A DNA stretch of 16,686 nucleotides from Acidobacteriaceae bacterium (GTDB lineage: Bacteria > Acidobacteriota > Terriglobia > Terriglobales > Acidobacteriaceae): contig JAOAPG010000034.1 of NCBI GenBank assembly GCA_025462785.1, positions 1 through 16,686 on the forward strand, in the 5' to 3' direction. The translations under genes were made by a program, and so were the position numbers. Under the pieces are notes generated by a model. That model was not told the origin of the DNA, searched no databases, and worked only from the letters and a program-made list of their open reading frames with translations. The first letter of the stretch is position 1; every line of letters starts with the position of its first letter. This document shows positions 6,072-14,749 of the stretch, piece by piece.

Positions 6072-7736
6072 TCAAATCTCCAGTATCACAGGCATGATCA
6101 GCGGCCTCTTCTGCGTCTGCTTCGAGATATACCGTTTCAAATCCGTTCGGATTTTTTCTTTGATCACACCGTAATCGGTTTTTTCTTCGTCGCTCGACTG
6201 TTCCAGCGTATGCATAACAACTTGACGGGCGCCTTCCATCAAACCGTCATCGCCGGGATTAAAGCCACGAGTCACGATTTCTGGCGCAGACTCCACGCGC
6301 CCGGTCAGCTTGTTTATGGCTATGATCGGCAGCACGATCCCGTCTTCACTTAGATGCCGACGGTCTTTGATGATCAAATCCTCGACCACATCGGTTCGCG
6401 AACCCGAATCGATGCATATCCGGCCCACGTTAATTCGCCCGGCCTTACGGGCGCCTAGTTCGTCAAACTCGAGAACGTCGCCACTCTCGATCAGCATTAC
6501 ATTCCCAACGGAGCCGTGCATTGCTCCCGCAAGTTCAGCATGCAACTTCAGCTGCCGATATTCCCCATGCACCGGGATGAAGTATCTGGGTTTGACCAAG
6601 TTAATGATCAGGCGCAGCTCTTCCTGGCTGGCATGTCCGCTGACGTGAATCGGCGGCGAGGATCCATCGTCATAGACGACATGCGCTTGCCGCCGGAAAA
6701 GGTGGTCTACCATGCGGTAGATTCCTTTTTCGTTCCCTGGGATGATGCGCGACGAGAGCATGACCGTGTCGCCCTTTTCGATCTTCGCGTGCTTGTGATT
6801 GTCCACGGCAGCGCGTGAAAGAGCCGACATTGGCTCGCCTTGGGTTCCGCTAATCAGGATGCAGACTTTCTCGGGTGCGAAGTTCTTCAGCTCGCCGGGA
6901 TGGATCAGAAGTCCCTCGGGAATTTCTATATAGCCCAGGTCCTCGGCAATCTCGGCGGAATTATTCATCGATCGGCCGACAAACGCTACTTTGCGTCCGT
7001 GCTCCCATGCCATCTCGACAGCAAGCTTGATTCGGTGGATCGACGAAGAAAAACAGGAGATAAACAAGCGTCGTTGCGTGTGGGCGAAAACTTCCTCGAA
7101 CTTGCGACGCACCGCCCGCTCACTGGGCGTATACCCTTTTCGCTCGACATTGGTTGAGTCCTGAAAAAGCGCGAGCACTCCCTCTTTGCCGTACTCGGCA
7201 AAGGCGTGCAGATCAAAAAGCCGATTGTCGGTGGGAGTGGGATCAACCTTGAAATCACCCGTATGAATGAGCACGCCCAAAGGCGTATGGATGGCCAAAG
7301 CCACGCAATTCACCAGGCTATGCGTAACCTGAATAGGATTGATCGTGAAAGGGCCAATTTTGAAGCGCTCGCCCGGAGTGATCTCGTTCAGTTCGGCATC
7401 ATCGAGAAGTCCGTGTTCCTCGAGCTTATCTTCCACATAGGCCAGTGTGAATTCGGTGCCCCAGACAGGAACGTTCAGCTCGGACAGGATAAAAGGTAAT
7501 GCTCCGATGTGATCTTCGTGCCCATGGGTAAGAACGATGCCTTTTACGCGTTCGCGATTTTCCGTGAGGTATGAAATATCGGGAACAACAATGTCTACGC
7601 CGAGGAGCTCTGCTTCGGGGAACATGAGCCCAGCATCGATGACAATGATGTCGTCGCCCCAACGAACGGCCATGCAGTTCATCCCGAACTCGCCCAGACC
7701 GCCTAGCGGTACAACTTGCAATTTTCCAGTTGGCAT
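6072..7736 (-). CDS. rnj: Ribonuclease J (beta-CASP metallo-beta-lactamase fold)
   Basis: RNase J is a 5'-3' exonuclease and endonuclease of mRNA decay and rRNA maturation in bacteria lacking RNase E. From the ATG at 7736 the protein is 554 residues, the usual length. It opens with LQVVPLGGLGEFGMNCMAV. The zinc motif HGHEDH follows (102-107 counted from the ATG at 7829; 71-76 from the chosen start). Later metal ligands lie in HTGDFKVDPTP. The beta-CASP region contains FVGRSM and SGTQGEPMSAL, then HVSGHASQEEL and PVHGEYRQL. The C-terminal domain ends TQKRPLIMPVILEI. An ATG at 7829 would add 31 residues of poor character (MKSKSMHSNG...), so I prefer 7736, though neither start has a Shine-Dalgarno sequence. 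It is divergent from the EcsC gene. Confidence 0.95.
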   Translation of the reverse strand: MPTGKLQVVPLGGLGEFGMNCMAVRWGDDIIVIDAGLMFPEAELLGVDIVVPDISYLTENRERVKGIVLTHGHEDHIGALPFILSELNVPVWGTEFTLAYVEDKLEEHGLLDDAELNEITPGERFKIGPFTINPIQVTHSLVNCVALAIHTPLGVLIHTGDFKVDPTPTDNRLFDLHAFAEYGKEGVLALFQDSTNVERKGYTPSERAVRRKFEEVFAHTQRRLFISCFSSSIHRIKLAVEMAWEHGRKVAFVGRSMNNSAEIAEDLGYIEIPEGLLIHPGELKNFAPEKVCILISGTQGEPMSALSRAAVDNHKHAKIEKGDTVMLSSRIIPGNEKGIYRMVDHLFRRQAHVVYDDGSSPPIHVSGHASQEELRLIINLVKPRYFIPVHGEYRQLKLHAELAGAMHGSVGNVMLIESGDVLEFDELGARKAGRINVGRICIDSGSRTDVVEDLIIKDRRHLSEDGIVLPIIAINKLTGRVESAPEIVTRGFNPGDDGLMEGARQVVMHTLEQSSDEEKTDYGVIKEKIRTDLKRYISKQTQKRPLIMPVILEI

Positions 7737-7879
7737 TATTTGTTCATTGATCGTAGCACACGGTGAATAGTGAATAGATTGCCGTACGGACTCAGTGCAG
7801 CCGTTCGAATGCATGCTTTTGCTCTTCATGGGCCGATGTAAGTTAATGTTGGGAAAGCAGTTTACCTGAATGATTTAAA

Positions 7880-8593
7880 ATGGCATCTAAACTGACCATG
7901 GTAGAGGACATCCGCAAATCGTGGCTTAGACGCCGGGTTGAAAGCGCTTTGCGGAGTGGCTTTCAGCATGCCTATGAAACCGTAAAGGTAGATCCTTCGA
8001 AATTTCTTTTGCAATTGCGCGTCGCGCACGGTCTGCCCATCACGACGTTCAACGGTCTCTATTCGGTTGAAATGCGCGTACTTGATGATGTGGCTCAAGA
8101 GGTAATCCGCAGCGGAGCAAAAGTTGCGATGGTGGAGGGAGCAGGCTTCGGACTGGGCGGATTGATGACGATTGTGCCGGACCTAAGTATTCTCGCGGGT
8201 CTGACGATGCGCACAATTCAGAAGCTGAGTCTGCTTTATGGCTTCGAATACAACACCGAAGAAGAGACGGCCGAATTGTGGATCGCCGCCGCAAGTGCTG
8301 CGGGAGTAGACATAAGCCGCGACCTCCTCGAGAAGCAGTTCGTGAAACGATTCGTGCCGCGCGTGATTCAAAGAATTGCAGTGAAGACAAGTCAAGAGAT
8401 GGTTGAGAAATGGGCTGGACGGCTGATTCCCGTGGCGAGTTCCGTGATCGGCGCTGGGTTGAATTATTATTTCGTTCGTGCCTGGGGTGAGCGAGCCAGT
8501 TCCCATTTTCGACAGCGACATATCGAAGCACGCAACCGCATGAATTCTGCGTCACAAACAATCCCAATCTCTATCGACGCCACTTTTTCATAA
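7880..8593 (+). CDS. EcsC-family protein
   Basis: A 237-residue protein of the EcsC family, named after a protein of the Bacillus subtilis ecs ABC transporter operon; its biochemical role is not settled. The typical core is the hydrophobic, glycine-rich segment GAGFGLGGLMTIVPDLSILA (87-106), followed by LTMRTIQKLSLLYGF (108-122) with TEEET shortly after. A second hydrophobic stretch at about 183-198 (IPVASSVIGAGLNYYF) precedes a charged tail. No transporter genes lie next to it. Start is the first ATG after the divergent gap; there is no clear Shine-Dalgarno, and a second ATG seven codons in is possible. Confidence 0.82.
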   Translation: MASKLTMVEDIRKSWLRRRVESALRSGFQHAYETVKVDPSKFLLQLRVAHGLPITTFNGLYSVEMRVLDDVAQEVIRSGAKVAMVEGAGFGLGGLMTIVPDLSILAGLTMRTIQKLSLLYGFEYNTEEETAELWIAAASAAGVDISRDLLEKQFVKRFVPRVIQRIAVKTSQEMVEKWAGRLIPVASSVIGAGLNYYFVRAWGERASSHFRQRHIEARNRMNSASQTIPISIDATFS

Positions 8594-8603
8594 CTATCCA
8601 AAT

Positions 8604-8622
8604 GAGCGCACGGCTTGCGCTC
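8604..8622 (+). terminator. Small hairpin after the EcsC gene
   Basis: GAGCGCA (8604-8610) pairs perfectly with TGCGCTC (8616-8622) around a five-base loop, ten bases after the EcsC stop and about 40 bases before the HAD gene. The downstream bases (TGGTTGCTG) are only mildly T-rich, so termination here would be weak and the two genes may still be cotranscribed. Confidence 0.35.
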
Positions 8623-8662
8623 TGGTTGCTGCTCCCCGTAAGCTCAAGCTCATTCCTTAAAC

Positions 8663-9319
8663 ATGACCATCTATCGTTGCTCAGCCATCCTATTTGATCT
8701 GGACGGAGTACTCGTTGACTCCACAAAGTCGGTATCACGCCAATGGCGATTATGGGCGGAGGAACGCCATGTTGATCCCGACGAAGTTTTGCGGGTCGCG
8801 CATGGCGTCCGCACGATCGAAGTTCTGCGAATCTTCGCGCCCCATCTGGACGCGGAAGCTGAAGTAAGAAGAGTTGAAAGCCGGGAAGCGGACGACATCG
8901 ACGGAGTGGCAGTCATGCCTGGAGCCGCGGCTCTGCTCCGATCAATACCGCCGAAGTCCTGGTGCGTAGTCACGTCAGGCACTCGCCATCTCGCGACTAA
9001 GCGTTTGCAGCATGCAAGCCTTCCCGCACCCAACGTGCTCATTTCAGCAGACGATGTAGTCAAGGGCAAGCCGGATCCCGAACCTTATCTGAAGGGAGCC
9101 TCACTTCTGGGCATGAAACCGGAAGATTGCTTGGTGATCGAGGATGCGCCGGTGGGTATTCGAGCCGCGCACGCCGGAGGTATGAAAGCGATCGGGCTGA
9201 CCAGCACGTTCGTAGCATCAAAACTAGCGGAGGCCGACTCAGTGGTTCGCGGCCTGGCGCAAATTCAAGTGAGGAGTTCGGCGGCAGGAAAACTAGAAGT
9301 CAGCATCGGTGACCTGTAG
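8663..9319 (+). CDS. HAD-superfamily (IA) phosphatase
   Basis: A 218-residue hydrolase with all four HAD motifs. Motif I is FDLDGVLVDS with nucleophile Asp12 and acid/base Asp14. Motif II is VVTSGT with Thr104/Ser105. Motif III is KGKPDPEPY with Lys136. Motif IV is VIEDAPVGIRAAHAGGM with Glu160/Asp161. The helical cap between motifs I and II, about residues 18-85 (with HGVRTIE), is of the subfamily IA type, closest in style to small sugar-phosphate or glycerol-phosphate phosphatases (YfbT, DOG/GPP). The true substrate cannot be read from sequence. It ends 15 bases before the convergent dapD. Confidence 0.9.
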   Translation: MTIYRCSAILFDLDGVLVDSTKSVSRQWRLWAEERHVDPDEVLRVAHGVRTIEVLRIFAPHLDAEAEVRRVESREADDIDGVAVMPGAAALLRSIPPKSWCVVTSGTRHLATKRLQHASLPAPNVLISADDVVKGKPDPEPYLKGASLLGMKPEDCLVIEDAPVGIRAAHAGGMKAIGLTSTFVASKLAEADSVVRGLAQIQVRSSAAGKLEVSIGDL

Positions 9320-9334
9320 CCTTATCATTCCAGC

Positions 9335-10168
9335 TCACCGCAACCACTCTTCCAGCTCAATCCCCCGATCCGTCTTTTCGTCCCTATACTTCACGATCAC
9401 TGGCGTATAGAGAGACAAATTCCAATCTGCCGCTTTCCCTTTGTTGATTGCACGCGAACCCGGCACCACTACTGCGTTTTCTGGAACCTCCAGTGGCTTG
9501 TCATCGGTTGCGCGATAAATTTCTTCTCGTACAAGATCATAAAGCGGCGTCGACCGGGTCAAAATAGTTCCCGCTCCCAAGACAGCCCGCGTCCTCACCA
9601 GCGTGCCTTCATACACGCCGCAGTTTCCTCCCACCAACACGTCATCCTCAATGACGACAGGTGCGGCATTGATTGGCTCAAGTACGCCTCCGATCTGCGC
9701 CGCAGCGCTCAGGTGCACTCGCTTGCCGATCTGGGCGCAGGAGCCGACCAGAGCATGAGAATCGACCATCGTTCCTTCATCCACGTATGCGCCAACATTG
9801 ATAAACATCGGCGGCATACAAATCACCGTGGGTGCGACGTAGGCCCCCAGTCTTACCGAAGATCCTCCCGGGACGACGCGCACTCGGTCGCGTACCGTAA
9901 AACGGCGGGCAGGGAATGTGTCTTTATCAACGAAGGAAAGGCTGGCGTCCTGTGCCATCTCGCTAAGCTCGCCGAGACGGAAGCCCAGCAGGATGCCCTG
10001 CTTGACCCAGACGTTTACGACCCATTCCCCGTTGATCTTTTCTGAGGCACGAATCTTGCCTTGTGTGAGTTCATCGCGAAAATCCATGAAGATCTGCCGC
10101 GCATCAGGATTCCGCTCGACCTCGCCAAGGGAGGCGAGCCGTTCAATTTGAGATCTTAAGGATTGCAT
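9335..10168 (-). CDS. dapD: Tetrahydrodipicolinate N-succinyltransferase DapD
   Basis: This trimeric acyltransferase uses succinyl-CoA to N-succinylate tetrahydrodipicolinate, the committed step of the succinylase branch of meso-diaminopimelate and lysine synthesis. The 277 residues align well with the E. coli protein: an N-terminal helical domain (ASEKINGEWVVNVWVKQGIL), then left-handed beta-helix hexapeptide repeats including NVGAYVDEGTMVDSHALVGS and CAQIGKRVHLS, and the substrate-binding QIGGVLEP region. The C-terminus SLYTPVIVKYRDEKTDRGIE matches too. It is the last gene of the lysC-dapB-dapA-dapD block, 48 bases after dapA. No dapC, dapE or dapF is in the window. Confidence 0.97.
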   Translation of the reverse strand: MQSLRSQIERLASLGEVERNPDARQIFMDFRDELTQGKIRASEKINGEWVVNVWVKQGILLGFRLGELSEMAQDASLSFVDKDTFPARRFTVRDRVRVVPGGSSVRLGAYVAPTVICMPPMFINVGAYVDEGTMVDSHALVGSCAQIGKRVHLSAAAQIGGVLEPINAAPVVIEDDVLVGGNCGVYEGTLVRTRAVLGAGTILTRSTPLYDLVREEIYRATDDKPLEVPENAVVVPGSRAINKGKAADWNLSLYTPVIVKYRDEKTDRGIELEEWLR

Positions 10169-10216
10169 GTTGGAGAAGTATACGGGATCGACTTAGGCAA
10201 AAGTTTTCATCCGCTT

Positions 10217-11341
10217 TCAGACGCACTTACATTCGCTACGGATCAGAACCCCGGGCATATTGTGTGAGATATCCCTTGCTTCGACTATCGTCGAGTAAGG
10301 ACCATGCCAACGGGAGTGGTCTGCGGTGAATCCGGGAGGACGCCCCTTGCCATGGTTACATTGTCCACAAGACGAACGGTGGAGAACGCTCTTGTGCGGG
10401 CCAGCGACCCAACTCTCGTAGACATAAAAATCATTGGACACCGAGGCTGATGCAGGCTTAGGAATCAGCCCTACTTCCATCGCGACTTTCTGCAGCTTCG
10501 ATCGTGTATCGCGGCGCATGGGGAGAAGGGGCAGACGATAAACTTCTTCAATTTTCCCCATCATCGCGAGCACCGCTTTCACTGGCAACGGGCTCGATTC
10601 GATAAAGTTTGCTTGCATGAGTGGCAGGTATTTGCGGTGAAGCGTGCGTGCTTGGTCCCAATTGTTATCGAGGGCGGCCCGCGTCATTTCGGCCATCTCA
10701 TGCGGAATCTCATTCGATGCGACGGAGATAACGCCGACTCCGCCTAGTGAAATTAGAGGCAATGTGACCGCATCATCTCCGGATAGAACGATAAAGCCGT
10801 CGGGCACGACATTGCAGACTTCCGCAATCTGCGTCATGTTACCGCTAGCTTCTTTCACTCCAGCGACATTCGGAATTTCCGCCAAGCGCGCGAGTGTTGC
10901 AGGTTCGAGATTCGCACCGGTTCGTCCAGGAACGTTGTAGAGAATAATCGGCTTCTCAACCGCTTCGGCAATCGCCTTGAAATGCTGGTACTGTCCTTCT
11001 TGCGTAGGCTTGTTGTAGTAGGGAGAAGCTGTCAATATTGCGTCGACTCCAGGACGTGCAGCTACTTGTTTGGCTTTTGCAATGGCATCCTGCGTGGAAT
11101 TGGAAGTCGCCCCGGCAACGATTGGTACACGTCCACCAACAACTTCGATAGTAATGTCGATGACGCGCAGCCACTCGTCATGAGTAAGCGTAGGCGTCTC
11201 ACCGGTAGTCCCGCAGGGGACCAGGAAATCGATACCAGATTCGACCTGCCAAGCCACAAGAGCGCATAGAGCGCTTTCGTCAATCGAGCCGTCTTGATGG
11301 AAGGGAGTTACGAGTGCAGTGCCGCATCCACGAAGTTGCAT
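10217..11341 (-). CDS. dapA: 4-Hydroxy-tetrahydrodipicolinate synthase DapA with an added Cys-rich C-terminal tail
   Basis: DapA condenses pyruvate with aspartate semialdehyde. Residues 1-300 are a complete TIM-barrel enzyme: GTTGET (44-49, with Thr45/Thr46), Tyr109 in SPYYN, Tyr135 and Arg140 in LYNVPGRTG, and the Schiff-base lysine Lys163 in GVKEASGNM. Family members end near residue 300, here at VGLIPKPAS. The frame goes on for about 74 residues: NDFYVYESW, GPHKSVLHRSSCGQCNHGKG (Cys325, Cys328, His321, His330), SRWHGPY (344-349), and a CxC end (Cys371, Cys373). This looks like a small metal-binding module fused to DapA, not random readthrough. A GTG at 10441 sits just where the tail begins. 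The gene lies 48 bases after dapB. Confidence 0.95.
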   Translation of the reverse strand: MQLRGCGTALVTPFHQDGSIDESALCALVAWQVESGIDFLVPCGTTGETPTLTHDEWLRVIDITIEVVGGRVPIVAGATSNSTQDAIAKAKQVAARPGVDAILTASPYYNKPTQEGQYQHFKAIAEAVEKPIILYNVPGRTGANLEPATLARLAEIPNVAGVKEASGNMTQIAEVCNVVPDGFIVLSGDDAVTLPLISLGGVGVISVASNEIPHEMAEMTRAALDNNWDQARTLHRKYLPLMQANFIESSPLPVKAVLAMMGKIEEVYRLPLLPMRRDTRSKLQKVAMEVGLIPKPASASVSNDFYVYESWVAGPHKSVLHRSSCGQCNHGKGRPPGFTADHSRWHGPYSTIVEARDISHNMPGVLIRSECKCV

Positions 11342-11389
11342 ACCATTAAGATATCGCGAACCGGCGAGAGTGCAAAACGGCGCAGAGTA

Positions 11390-12073
11390 TTACTCCAGCC
11401 GACGCCAGACATCTCTGAAGTCGAAAAATCCCTTCTTATCCGCTAACCACTCTGCACCGCGCACTGCGCCTTCCCCAAAGCCACGCCTGGACTTAGCGTC
11501 ATGGCAGACATAGATTGTGTCGTTCGGAGAATCGAGCACGAGTTCGTGCATTCCGACAACATCCCCCTCGCGAAACGAGGTTATCTCGAGCTCCACTTCG
11601 GACGACTGTCTAATCCCGTTCTGCAAGGCTATCGCGGTTCCCGATGGCGCGTCCTTCTTGTTGACATGGTGACGCTCAAAAATTTGGCCAAAATAGTGAT
11701 GCCGCAGTGCCGTCGATGCAGTTTGGGCAATTTCGTAGAGCAGGTTCACGCCGACAGAAAAATTTGCGCCGAAGAGAAATCCAGTTCCGCCCTGCTCGAC
11801 CAGTTGCCGGACCTTCGGTAACTCCTCATACCAGCCAGTCGTGCCGACTACTATGTTCTTCTTCGCTGCGATACATGCTTCGATGTTATGCAGAACAGCG
11901 TCCGGAGTAGTGAAATCGATGATCAAGTCGGATTTGCGGAGCCTCTCAAAGGTCAGGGCAGAAGCATTCTGATTTTCGGCGCTGCGAAGCGCTTCGACGG
12001 AGTGTCCGCGCTCACGGGCGATTTCTGCCGCAATCGAGCCGGTCTTGCCTCCGCCCAGAAAAAGGATGTTCAT
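11390..12073 (-). CDS. dapB: 4-Hydroxy-tetrahydrodipicolinate reductase DapB (short form)
   Basis: DapB reduces the DapA product with NAD(P)H. The protein has 227 residues, about 40 fewer than E. coli DapB, like the short forms of several phyla. The nucleotide loop is LFLGGGKTGS (4-13). GTTGW (77-81) and NFSVGVN (104-110) are the usual core elements. The active-site block is HHVNKKDAPSGTA (135-147), with His135/His136 and Lys139 at the positions of E. coli His159/His160/Lys163. The shortening falls mostly in the first third, before GTTGW. It starts 15 bases after the lysC stop and sits 48 bases before dapA, consistent with one operon. Confidence 0.95.
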   Translation of the reverse strand: MNILFLGGGKTGSIAAEIARERGHSVEALRSAENQNASALTFERLRKSDLIIDFTTPDAVLHNIEACIAAKKNIVVGTTGWYEELPKVRQLVEQGGTGFLFGANFSVGVNLLYEIAQTASTALRHHYFGQIFERHHVNKKDAPSGTAIALQNGIRQSSEVELEITSFREGDVVGMHELVLDSPNDTIYVCHDAKSRRGFGEGAVRGAEWLADKKGFFDFRDVWRRLE

Positions 12074-12088
12074 AAGTTCGGCTCGTTT

Positions 12089-13462
12089 TTATGCGAATAC
12101 CGCGGGGTCCAACTCCGAAAAAAAAACTCTGTGCAAACGTTGGATCACCCACGGGACCGCATCCTCTTCGATCACAAATGTCAGGTTAATCTCCGATGCT
12201 CCTTGCGAGATCATACGGATTTTAAGATCTGAAAGCTCGCCAAAGACGCGGCCTGCGATTCCGGGCACCTCGCGCAAATTTTCCCCAACCAGGCACACGA
12301 TCGCCTTTCTTCCCTCATATTTTACGTCGGCAAGTTTGGCCAAATCGGCGGCCAGGGCAGGGATCGACTCATTTGAATCAACGGTTAAGGACACACTGAC
12401 TTCAGACGTTGAAACTACATCAACCGGAATGCGATGTCGATCGAATGCATCGAATATCGATTTCAAGAAGCCGTGAGCTAATAACATTCTAGGCGCCGCC
12501 ACGTCTACAATCGTGATCCGCCTCTTTGCAGCAATCGCCTTGAAAAAATTCCGGCAAGCGGGCGCTCTGGCCGCGATCCGAGTCCCCTCGCAACTTGGGT
12601 TTCGCGAATTCAAAATATACACGGGAATGTTCTTCTGAATCGCGGGCAGCACCGTCGCTGGATGCAGCACTTTAGCCCCAAAATAAGCGAGCTCGGCGGC
12701 TTCATCAAAGCTGATGACTTTGATCCGGCGTGCGTCTGGACAGATATTTGGATCGGTAGTCATCATTCCATCGACATCAGTCCAAATTTCGATCTTCTCC
12801 GCATCCAGCCCCGCACCTACGATTGCCGCGGAAAAGTCTGACCCTCCACGCCCGATTGTTGTCGTTATCCCGGCCTTGGTTGCTCCAATGAATCCGCCCA
12901 TTAGTGGAACCCGGCCTGAGTTCAGCAGGGGAAGCACGTGCGCGCGCAGTCTGTCATTGGTCTCATCGAATAGAGGCGTGGCCCGAGTGTGTGCGTTATC
13001 AGTGACAATACACTTGCGCGAGTCAACCATTGTCGACAAAAGGCCGTGAGCAGAAAGGGCTGCCGCTACCAGTTTGCTCGAAAGCATCTCGCCATAGGCA
13101 GCCACGTGATCAGTGGTCCTAGGAGTTAGTTCTCCAACCGCAGAGATGCCTCGCAGGAGCTCATCGAGAGACTCAAAATCGTCCCCTAAATCGCTATGAA
13201 ACTCGGTGAAGAGTGCAGTACCCAACAGTTCTCCCGCCGTATTGTAGTGGCGCTCACGAAGTTCGCGCGAAAGCTTCAATGCAGTTTTGCGATCACCTGA
13301 GCCAGCGGCCTTTGCCATGGTTAGCAGTTGGTCGGTAACTTTCGCCATGGCGCTTACCACGACCACCGGCTTTTGTGTCAGGCGTTCGGTTACGATGCCA
13401 GCAACCCGTTCAATCGCCCGGGTGTCGCCGACCGAAGTTCCGCCAAACTTCATGACGATCAT
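12089..13462 (-). CDS. lysC: Aspartate kinase (lysC type)
   Basis: This enzyme phosphorylates aspartate, the entry step to lysine, threonine and methionine. The N-terminal kinase domain starts with VMKFGGTSVGD (3-13). GRGGSDFSAA lies at 204-213, followed by EIWTDVDGMMTTDP (225-238). Two ACT domains follow, about 315-385 (GFLKSIFDAFDRHRIPVDVV...) and 390-455 (VCLVGENLREVPGIAGRVF). They normally bind lysine or threonine for feedback control. At 457 residues it is monofunctional, with no homoserine dehydrogenase part. Start could be codon 1 or codon 4 (both ATG). It is the first gene of the lysine block, after a 161-base gap from the upstream gene. Confidence 0.96.
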   Translation of the reverse strand: MIVMKFGGTSVGDTRAIERVAGIVTERLTQKPVVVVSAMAKVTDQLLTMAKAAGSGDRKTALKLSRELRERHYNTAGELLGTALFTEFHSDLGDDFESLDELLRGISAVGELTPRTTDHVAAYGEMLSSKLVAAALSAHGLLSTMVDSRKCIVTDNAHTRATPLFDETNDRLRAHVLPLLNSGRVPLMGGFIGATKAGITTTIGRGGSDFSAAIVGAGLDAEKIEIWTDVDGMMTTDPNICPDARRIKVISFDEAAELAYFGAKVLHPATVLPAIQKNIPVYILNSRNPSCEGTRIAARAPACRNFFKAIAAKRRITIVDVAAPRMLLAHGFLKSIFDAFDRHRIPVDVVSTSEVSVSLTVDSNESIPALAADLAKLADVKYEGRKAIVCLVGENLREVPGIAGRVFGELSDLKIRMISQGASEINLTFVIEEDAVPWVIQRLHRVFFSELDPAVFA

Positions 13463-13623
13463 CGAAGGGCGGCCCCGCTTTGTGAACCCTCAGATCTTGA
13501 AGACAATGGGGTACAGGCGGCTTTGGATAAGCGCGACCTCGCAGCTAGAACAATGAACATTTGCATGAAGTGTTGCTGCGATTCTACAACACAGTATTTA
13601 GCACTACCGCTTGGAGAGGTGGT
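13463..13623 (-). other. Gap before lysC; small stem-loop only
   Basis: This gap holds the lysC leader. GTGTTG (13570-13575) and CAACAC (13587-13592) form a six-pair stem some 30-55 bases after the end of the AI-2E gene, perhaps a weak end point for that transcript. I looked for a lysine riboswitch (AGAGGNGC core and several helices) and do not see one. No good promoter stands out either. Confidence 0.35.
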
Positions 13624-14712
13624 TCATCTGCTAGTTCCGATATCAGCGCCGAACGCGTATTCGTTCAACGGGCCAAAGCGTTTCTTTTCGGCATACAATC
13701 GCCATCGCCGCCACACGATTCGCAGACTCGCCATTACTGGAATCGAAAGGTAAATTCCGAGGACGCCGGCAATTTCTCCCCCCGCGAGTACGCCAAACAA
13801 GGCCGCGAGTGGGTGCAGTTCCATGCTTCTGCCCATAATCCGCGGTGAAATCGCGTAGTCCTGCGCGATCCGCCATGCGCCGAGGAATACCACAAGAACA
13901 AGCCAATGGGGGTAGCTCAGGAGCAGGGAGACTCCCAGAATGACCACCGCGGCAACCAGCGGTCCTACCACCGGGATGAATTCCATAATGCCACCTGCCG
14001 TGCCTAATACGAGTGCATAAGGCACGCGCGCGAATCCCATGAACGCGGTGTACACGATGAGTGACAGAGCGGCCAGTGTAAGCTGTGCGCGGATGAAGTG
14101 CGCCAACATCTGGTTCAGGTCATCCAATACGCCTTGCAAGAACTCGCGCTGAGGTTTGGTATGTACGAACGAGAGCAGTGTGTCGTTAAAGGCTCGCCCG
14201 TCCTTTAGAAAAAACGCGGCCAGAATTGGTACGACGATCAGGAGCCATGATTCTTTGGCGACGGCGGCCAATCGCAGTCCGACACCTTGCGCGATGCCCA
14301 GCAGTTCTCCGCGATGACCCGCCAGCAAAGCCCCCAACTGATCGCGCGTAGTATGGCTCCAACCGCGCTGTGCACCTATCTGCTCTGCGATCTGTCCTGA
14401 GCCGACGCGCTCCAATAACGCAGGCAGCGCTCCACTTAAACGCTGGGCTTCGTGGCCGATTTGCGGCCCGACGAAAAAGAAAAATGTGACCAAAAGCCCA
14501 ATCAGCAACAAGTAAATTATGCCGATTGCGATTCCGCGGCTATGGGTCCACTTCTCTAACCAGGAGACGGCTGGAGCGACAAGGTAAGCAAAGAAGACCG
14601 CAAACAGAAAGGCGACTAGAGTGTGATAAGCGATGTAAAAAAAACCCAGCACCATCGCAAACAAAAAGATGGTGATGAGAACGCGAACGGTGCGTACGTC
14701 GATAAGGGGCAT
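13624..14712 (-). CDS. AI-2E/PerM-family membrane protein
   Basis: A 362-residue membrane protein of the AI-2E exporter/PerM family. Hydrophobic helices near the N-terminus (about 10-45 and 60-82) are followed by a soluble, mostly helical region (about 85-150). Further membrane helices follow, including the conserved block with FIPVVGPLVAAVV and the signature DYAISPRIMGRSMELHPLAA, then GVLAGGEIAGVLGIYLSIPV. Members have been linked to export of autoinducer-2, to sodium/proton exchange, or to unknown solutes, so the substrate is open. GGA six bases before the ATG is a weak ribosome site. Its start is 37 bases from the end of the exported protein gene upstream. Confidence 0.92.
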   Translation of the reverse strand: MPLIDVRTVRVLITIFLFAMVLGFFYIAYHTLVAFLFAVFFAYLVAPAVSWLEKWTHSRGIAIGIIYLLLIGLLVTFFFFVGPQIGHEAQRLSGALPALLERVGSGQIAEQIGAQRGWSHTTRDQLGALLAGHRGELLGIAQGVGLRLAAVAKESWLLIVVPILAAFFLKDGRAFNDTLLSFVHTKPQREFLQGVLDDLNQMLAHFIRAQLTLAALSLIVYTAFMGFARVPYALVLGTAGGIMEFIPVVGPLVAAVVILGVSLLLSYPHWLVLVVFLGAWRIAQDYAISPRIMGRSMELHPLAALFGVLAGGEIAGVLGIYLSIPVMASLRIVWRRWRLYAEKKRFGPLNEYAFGADIGTSR

Positions 14713-14749
14713 TAATGTTCCATTCTAGATCGTTTCCAGAACAGCCGAT

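Noticed and set aside
7763..7776. Tandem GTGAATA repeat near the RNase J start
   Set aside because: Only two 7-base copies; too short to claim a function, and likely chance.
8049..8567. Minus-strand open frame of 172 codons
   Set aside because: It lies wholly opposite the EcsC-family gene, which has a recognisable family core; the antisense product is Ser/Arg-rich without pattern.
13491..13540. TTGTTC-17-TTATCC as a lysC promoter
   Set aside because: The spacing is right but both boxes match the consensus poorly.
13463..13560. Possible lysine riboswitch upstream of lysC, since GAGGTCGCG occurs in the leader
   Set aside because: The rest of the conserved core and the multi-helix layout are not visible, and the space before the upstream gene is shorter than a normal lysine riboswitch plus expression platform.
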